Assembly (NCBI GenBank): GCA_025201705.1
Contig: MU616712.1
Coordinates: 3,045 to 50,751 of the forward strand
Direction: 5' to 3'
DNA: 47,707 nt
Origin: Dissophora ornata
Lineage: Eukaryota > Mortierellomycota > Mortierellomycetes > Mortierellales > Mortierellaceae
The position numbers were made by a program, and so were the translations under genes. Under the pieces are notes generated by a model that worked only from the letters and a program-made list of their open reading frames with translations, had not been told where the DNA came from and ran no database searches. Positions within the stretch are counted from its first letter, which is position 1, and each line of letters opens with the position of its first letter. Below are positions 43,958 through 47,707 of this stretch, in pieces.

Positions 43958-46900
43958 ATGTCATTCCTCAAGGTACCTTAGAACAGCAACCTCGATTACG
44001 ACAGCTGCAGCTATACCGATCAAAGAACCGTTCTGCTGCAGTCGACTGGAGATCAACCTCGCTTTGTTGCCGTGTTTAACTCGATTCTGTGCTCTATACA
44101 ATGGATAGCCATTGGCACGGACATCTAATCGCTGGGGCCATGTCAGGAGCCTCGCCAGCGCTGCTCCTGCCAAGGACTGCAGCAGGATCACGCCTCCATA
44201 CCAGAAACTTGTCGCTAATCTGGAGAAGGTCAAGCGGGTTCTGGACCATCGTCCCATGACACTCTCTGAAAAGATCCTGTATTCACATCTGGCAGAACCC
44301 GAAGGAGTCAAGCCCATCCGTGGGCAGACATATCTCAAGCTGTCTCCAGGTACAGTAACCATTGAGGCTCTCTTGATCGTAGGATGGACGGAGGAGTTGG
44401 GTTTCGTGACTCTTTTTCAGGGGAAATATGAGTGCAGTACGGGTCGAGCGCGAGTTCGGAAAACGAGATGTCCGATCATCTCAGATCGATCTTTAGTGTC
44501 TAAAAGATTCGATAACTAGCACAAAACGAGAGAAACGCTCATACTGACACTCGTTCTTTAAATGCCTTAATTACCTTAATTCATCCCTCGACTATTCTGG
44601 GCACGCATGGATTGTACCGGAACTCACAGATCGTGTTGCTATGCAAGGTAAGCAAGATCACCGTCATTCATTTCCTTGATTCCCCCACTCGCTGTCGGGT
44701 CTCTCTTTATACTTTTTTTTCTGTCTCCGAATCTAAGCAAACCACTCTCTTCTTTGCTACTCCCCTAAAAGATGCATCCGCACAAATGGCTATCTTGCAG
44801 TTCATGCTCGCGGGTATGCCCACAACCGCTGTGCCAACATCGATCCACTGCGACCATCTCATTGTTGGCCACAAGGGCGCTGCCGAAGATCTCGTCCATT
44901 CGATCGAGAACAACAAGGAGATTTTTAACTTTTTGGAGTCTGCCGCCGAAAAGTATGGAATGTCCTTCTGGAAACCCGGCAGTGGTATCATTCATCAGAT
45001 TGTCCTCGAGAACTATGCCGCCCCCGGCCTGTTGATGCTCGGAACCGACAGTCATACACCTAACGCGGGAGGATTGGGTGCAATTGCCATTGGTGTTGGT
45101 GGTGCTGACGCTGTGGATGCAATGGCCAACATCCCATGGGAGCTGAAGGCCCCTGAGGTCATTGGTATTAAGCTGACTGGCAAGCTCAATGGATGGACGT
45201 CGCCTAAGGACGTTATTCTGCACCTGGCTGGCAAACTGACCGTTCGCGTAAGTATATAAATCAGCAAGGTTTTGGTTTCTAGCTGACAACGATGCTTCAT
45301 TGTGGAATATTCCTAACAACCCTTTCTCATTTTTCGCGCAAACAGGGTGGAACGGGCCATATTATTGAATACTTCGGTCCTGGTATCGACACGTTGTCCT
45401 GCACAGGCATGGGCACTATCTGTAACATGGGTGCTGAAGTCGGTGCAACAACCTCGCTCTTCCCCTTTGTCAACAGCATGTCATCGTACCTGCATGCCAC
45501 TGGTCGCGGTCCCGTCGCTGAGGCTGCTCGTCGCCACGCTAACTTTTTGAGGGCAGATGAGGGTGCCGTGTACGACAAAGTGATCGAGGTCAACCTGTCG
45601 GAGTTGGAGCCACATATTAACGGGCCTTTCACCCCTGATCTGGCAACACCCCTGTCCAAGTTTGCAGAGGTTGTCAAGAAGAATGGCTGGAAGGACGAGG
45701 TCAAGGTTGGATTGATCGGCAGCTGCACCAACAGCAGTTACGAAGACATGGATCGCGTGACAAGCTTGGCGAAGCAAGCCGTCGAGAAGGGTATCAAGTC
45801 CAAGGCTGGATTCTTCATCACACCAGGATCTGAGCAGATCAGGGCGACGATTGAGAGGGATGGACAGACAGGCGTTTTGGAGAAGGTCGGCGGTGTTGTC
45901 CTTGCGAATGCATGCGGGCCATGCATTGGACAGGTAATAATGACACCCAATTGTGAAGCAACATGAAATATGCCAGTCTCTCGCTGTGATACTGACTATG
46001 TATATTTCTATTTACAGTGGACTCGCGATGATTTGAATGACAAGGAGGAGAACGCTATCTTGACCTCTTTCAACCGTAACTTCAAGAACCGTAATGACGG
46101 AAACTCCACCACCATGAACTTTTTGACATCCCCAGAGGTAAGGCGCGACTCTTATACAATTCACTTTTCCTTTTTTAACTGATGGCTAAAATGTTAACCG
46201 ATATTTTGGCACGTCTTTTCTAGCTGGTTACCGCAATGTCGCTCTCTGGAAAGCTTACCTTCAACCCCTTGACCGACCCCCTCATTGACGCCTCTGGTAA
46301 TGAGTTCATGCTCCAGCCTCCTTATGGAGACAACTTGCCCAAGGACGGCTTCATCCCCGGCAATCTTTCGTACACCCCTCCAGATGTAAGCCAGCCCAAC
46401 CCTTCGATTGAGATCAACGTCGACCCCAAGTCAACTCGTCTTCAGGTCTTGGAGCCATTTGGACCAGGACCTGAGAGCGAGTTCACGGACTTGCAGGTCT
46501 TGTTGAAGGTCAAGGGCAAGTGCACGACTGACCACATCAGTGCAGCTGGACCTTGGTTGAAGTATAAGGGACATTTGGAGAATATTGCGCACAACACTTT
46601 GAACGGTGCACTGAATGCCGACAACGACAAGGTCAATATTGTTAAGAATGTGTTCACGGGTGAGGAGGGCGCCATCCATGAGGTCGGCCGTGATTACCAA
46701 AAGCTCGGCAAGCCATGGATCGTTGTCACTGATGTAAGTTGTTAAGTTATGGGCAAGGTCGGAACTGAAAAAGTGGAAAACGGTGCAGTCATGTTTTTTT
46801 TGTCGCAGTAGCTAATATGTCCTTTCTGAACTCCATTGATCGTTATTGTAGCACAACTATGGTGAGGGATCTGCTCGTGAACACGCTGCTCTTCAGATGC

Positions 46901-47232
46901 GCTACTTGGGCTGCCCCATGATCCTGGCTCGCTCCTTTGCGCGTATCCATCAGACAAACCTCAAGAAGCAAGGTGTCCTCCCTCTGACTTTTGCTGACCC
47001 TGCTGACTGGGAAAAGATGCACGGCGGAGATGTGATCGAGTCCACAGTCGGTGTTGCAGACTTGGTCGCAGGTCGTCCTGGAAAGAACGATACCCCCGAG
47101 GGAGGTGAGATCACCCTGATTGTGCGCCGTCCCAGTGGCGAGAAGTATGAAATCAAGGCCCAGCATACTATGAGCAAAGACCAGGTCGGGTGGTTCAAGA
47201 AGGGAAGCGCTCTTAACGCTGCCCGTGGATAA
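43958..47232 (+). CDS. ACO1: aconitate hydratase, mitochondrial
   Basis: Eight exons, 43958-43972, 44109-44349, 44630-44647, 44772-45247, 45346-45933, 46018-46137, 46224-46733 and 46852-47232, give 782 aa, as expected for fungal mitochondrial aconitase. It interconverts citrate and isocitrate in the TCA cycle with a 4Fe-4S cluster. Cluster ligands are Cys377 ([10 protein letters not shown]), Cys440 and Cys443 (ACGPCIGQ). Other motifs: [32 protein letters not shown]-like [21 protein letters not shown], and [14 protein letters not shown] near the C-terminus. The start [20 protein letters not shown] is a typical basic, Ser/Leu-rich mitochondrial presequence and needs the 15-nt first exon. The 18-nt exon 3 supplies DRVAMQ, without which the conserved RPDRVAxQDA segment would be missing. 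AATAAA follows at 47238-47243. Confidence 0.95.
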
Positions 47233-47237
47233 ACGCT

Positions 47238-47243
47238 AATAAA
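47238..47243 (+). terminator. aconitase polyadenylation signal
   Basis: AATAAA six bases after the aconitase stop codon; a second AATAAA-like stretch (AAAATAAAC) follows at about 47287. Confidence 0.5.
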
Positions 47244-47332
47244 AGAAAAGCCGCTCTCCAAGTTAGCATCATTTTCTAGCATTGATAAAAATAAACAAAA
47301 CACCTTTTGCACAAAAGTGTTGTTCTGACGAC

Positions 47333-47707
47333 TCGCATTCTATCTGATGAGGAAACAACTCGTGAAGACATTAAGGGACGGAAGAGCAGTGAGGCAACAG
47401 GGACACACCAATACTTACCCGAATACCAGGCGGCGTTGAGAGAGGAGGGTGAGGCAGCACGGCTCGTCTTGGCTAAGATTGGCCCTGTATGGCTCACACC
47501 AGCAGCAGCAGCGCAGGTGGAGGAGATCAGGCGCACGACAGTGGACAACACAGAGCCGCGAGTCATCTCGTCAGACGGCTCTATGATCAACGCAGGTCAG
47601 GAAGTGGTCGCAATGGCATTTGGTATAGTGGACCGTTCTAACACAGTTATCAGGACGGTGCAGGGCCGTACAGACGGGTTCGCTTCCTCAGCCAAAGCGG
47701 AGCTAAT
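47333..47707 (+). mobile_element. non-LTR retrotransposon RNase H fragment, cut by window end
   Basis: An open plus-strand frame reads EYQAALREEGEAARLVLAKI, then PRVISSDGSMINAGQEVVAM, AFGIVD and GRTDGFASSAKAEL to the window edge. The DGS and SSxxAEL blocks are the first two catalytic motifs of a type I RNase H, in the form seen at the C-terminal end of LINE-like reverse transcriptase polyproteins. Only this part is in the window, so I cannot tell whether the element is complete to the right. The frame has no clear start and the left boundary is approximate. Confidence 0.65.

Noticed and set aside
43958..43981. Seven-codon reading MSFLKVP followed by a stop at the aconitase start
   Set aside because: It results from reading through the donor GTACCT; splicing to 44109 gives a full mitochondrial presequence in frame.
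44101..44240. Alternative aconitase start at the ATG at 44101
   Set aside because: Its frame ([12 protein letters not shown]) also looks like a presequence but is out of frame with [11 protein letters not shown] and would need an extra unsupported intron.

Overview
The window is nuclear DNA of an early-diverging fungus, most likely a Mortierellomycota/Mucoromycota species (Mortierella/Linnemannia-like). The reasons are short GT-AG introns with gtaag/gtatg donors, fungal-type housekeeping genes, a gene for Integrator subunit 1 (Integrator is missing from yeasts and most Dikarya), a decayed Fanzor/TnpB-like gene, and two multigene families (F-box/LRR-like, and a CECGEHT/HEGY-motif family) that I associate with Mortierella-type genomes. 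The genus is an inference; no marker gene fixes it.

Left part (1-11.6 kb), all on the + strand: an unannotated flank, a class E cytochrome P450, a protein phosphatase inhibitor-2 (Glc8 type), orotate phosphoribosyltransferase (URA5), spermidine synthase (SPE3), and a three-RRM, RS/RG-rich mRNA-binding protein (Gbp2/Hrb1 type). I resolved the exon structures by matching intron phase with family alignments, and every model closes in frame.

Middle (11.2-27 kb): a five-unit tandem array. The founding arrangement was GBP2(+) / F-box gene(-) / TYW3(+). A unit of about 3 kb carrying the 3' end of GBP2 (RRM3 exons), the whole F-box gene and the 5' exon of TYW3 was duplicated repeatedly. This left four intact F-box/LRR-like genes, one dead one, three GBP2 3'-end relics and four TYW3 relics. 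Only the last TYW3 copy (25683-26962) is intact; it makes a wybutosine-pathway methyltransferase. Three unit junctions share one breakpoint (TYW3 intron to GBP2 exon 5). The fourth is different (TYW3 exon 2 to F-box 3' end) and gives the last F-box protein a new C-terminus read from antisense TYW3.

Right-centre (27-33.6 kb): INTS1 on the - strand (10 exons, 1422 aa, with a 15-nt micro-exon), divergent from RPS30, whose first coding exon appears to be only the ATG. From 33.8 to 39.7 kb lies a second tandem duplication with a family-of-unknown-function gene and its broken paralogue, with a Helitron helicase relic between them. A decayed Fanzor/TnpB-like gene follows (about 40.1-41.4 kb).

Right end: eIF3m (+), mitochondrial aconitase (+, 8 exons including 15-nt and 18-nt micro-exons), and, cut by the window edge, an RNase H domain of a non-LTR retrotransposon. 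The housekeeping genes are unrelated in pathway and form no cluster. The unusual biology is the accessory gene birth and decay between them.
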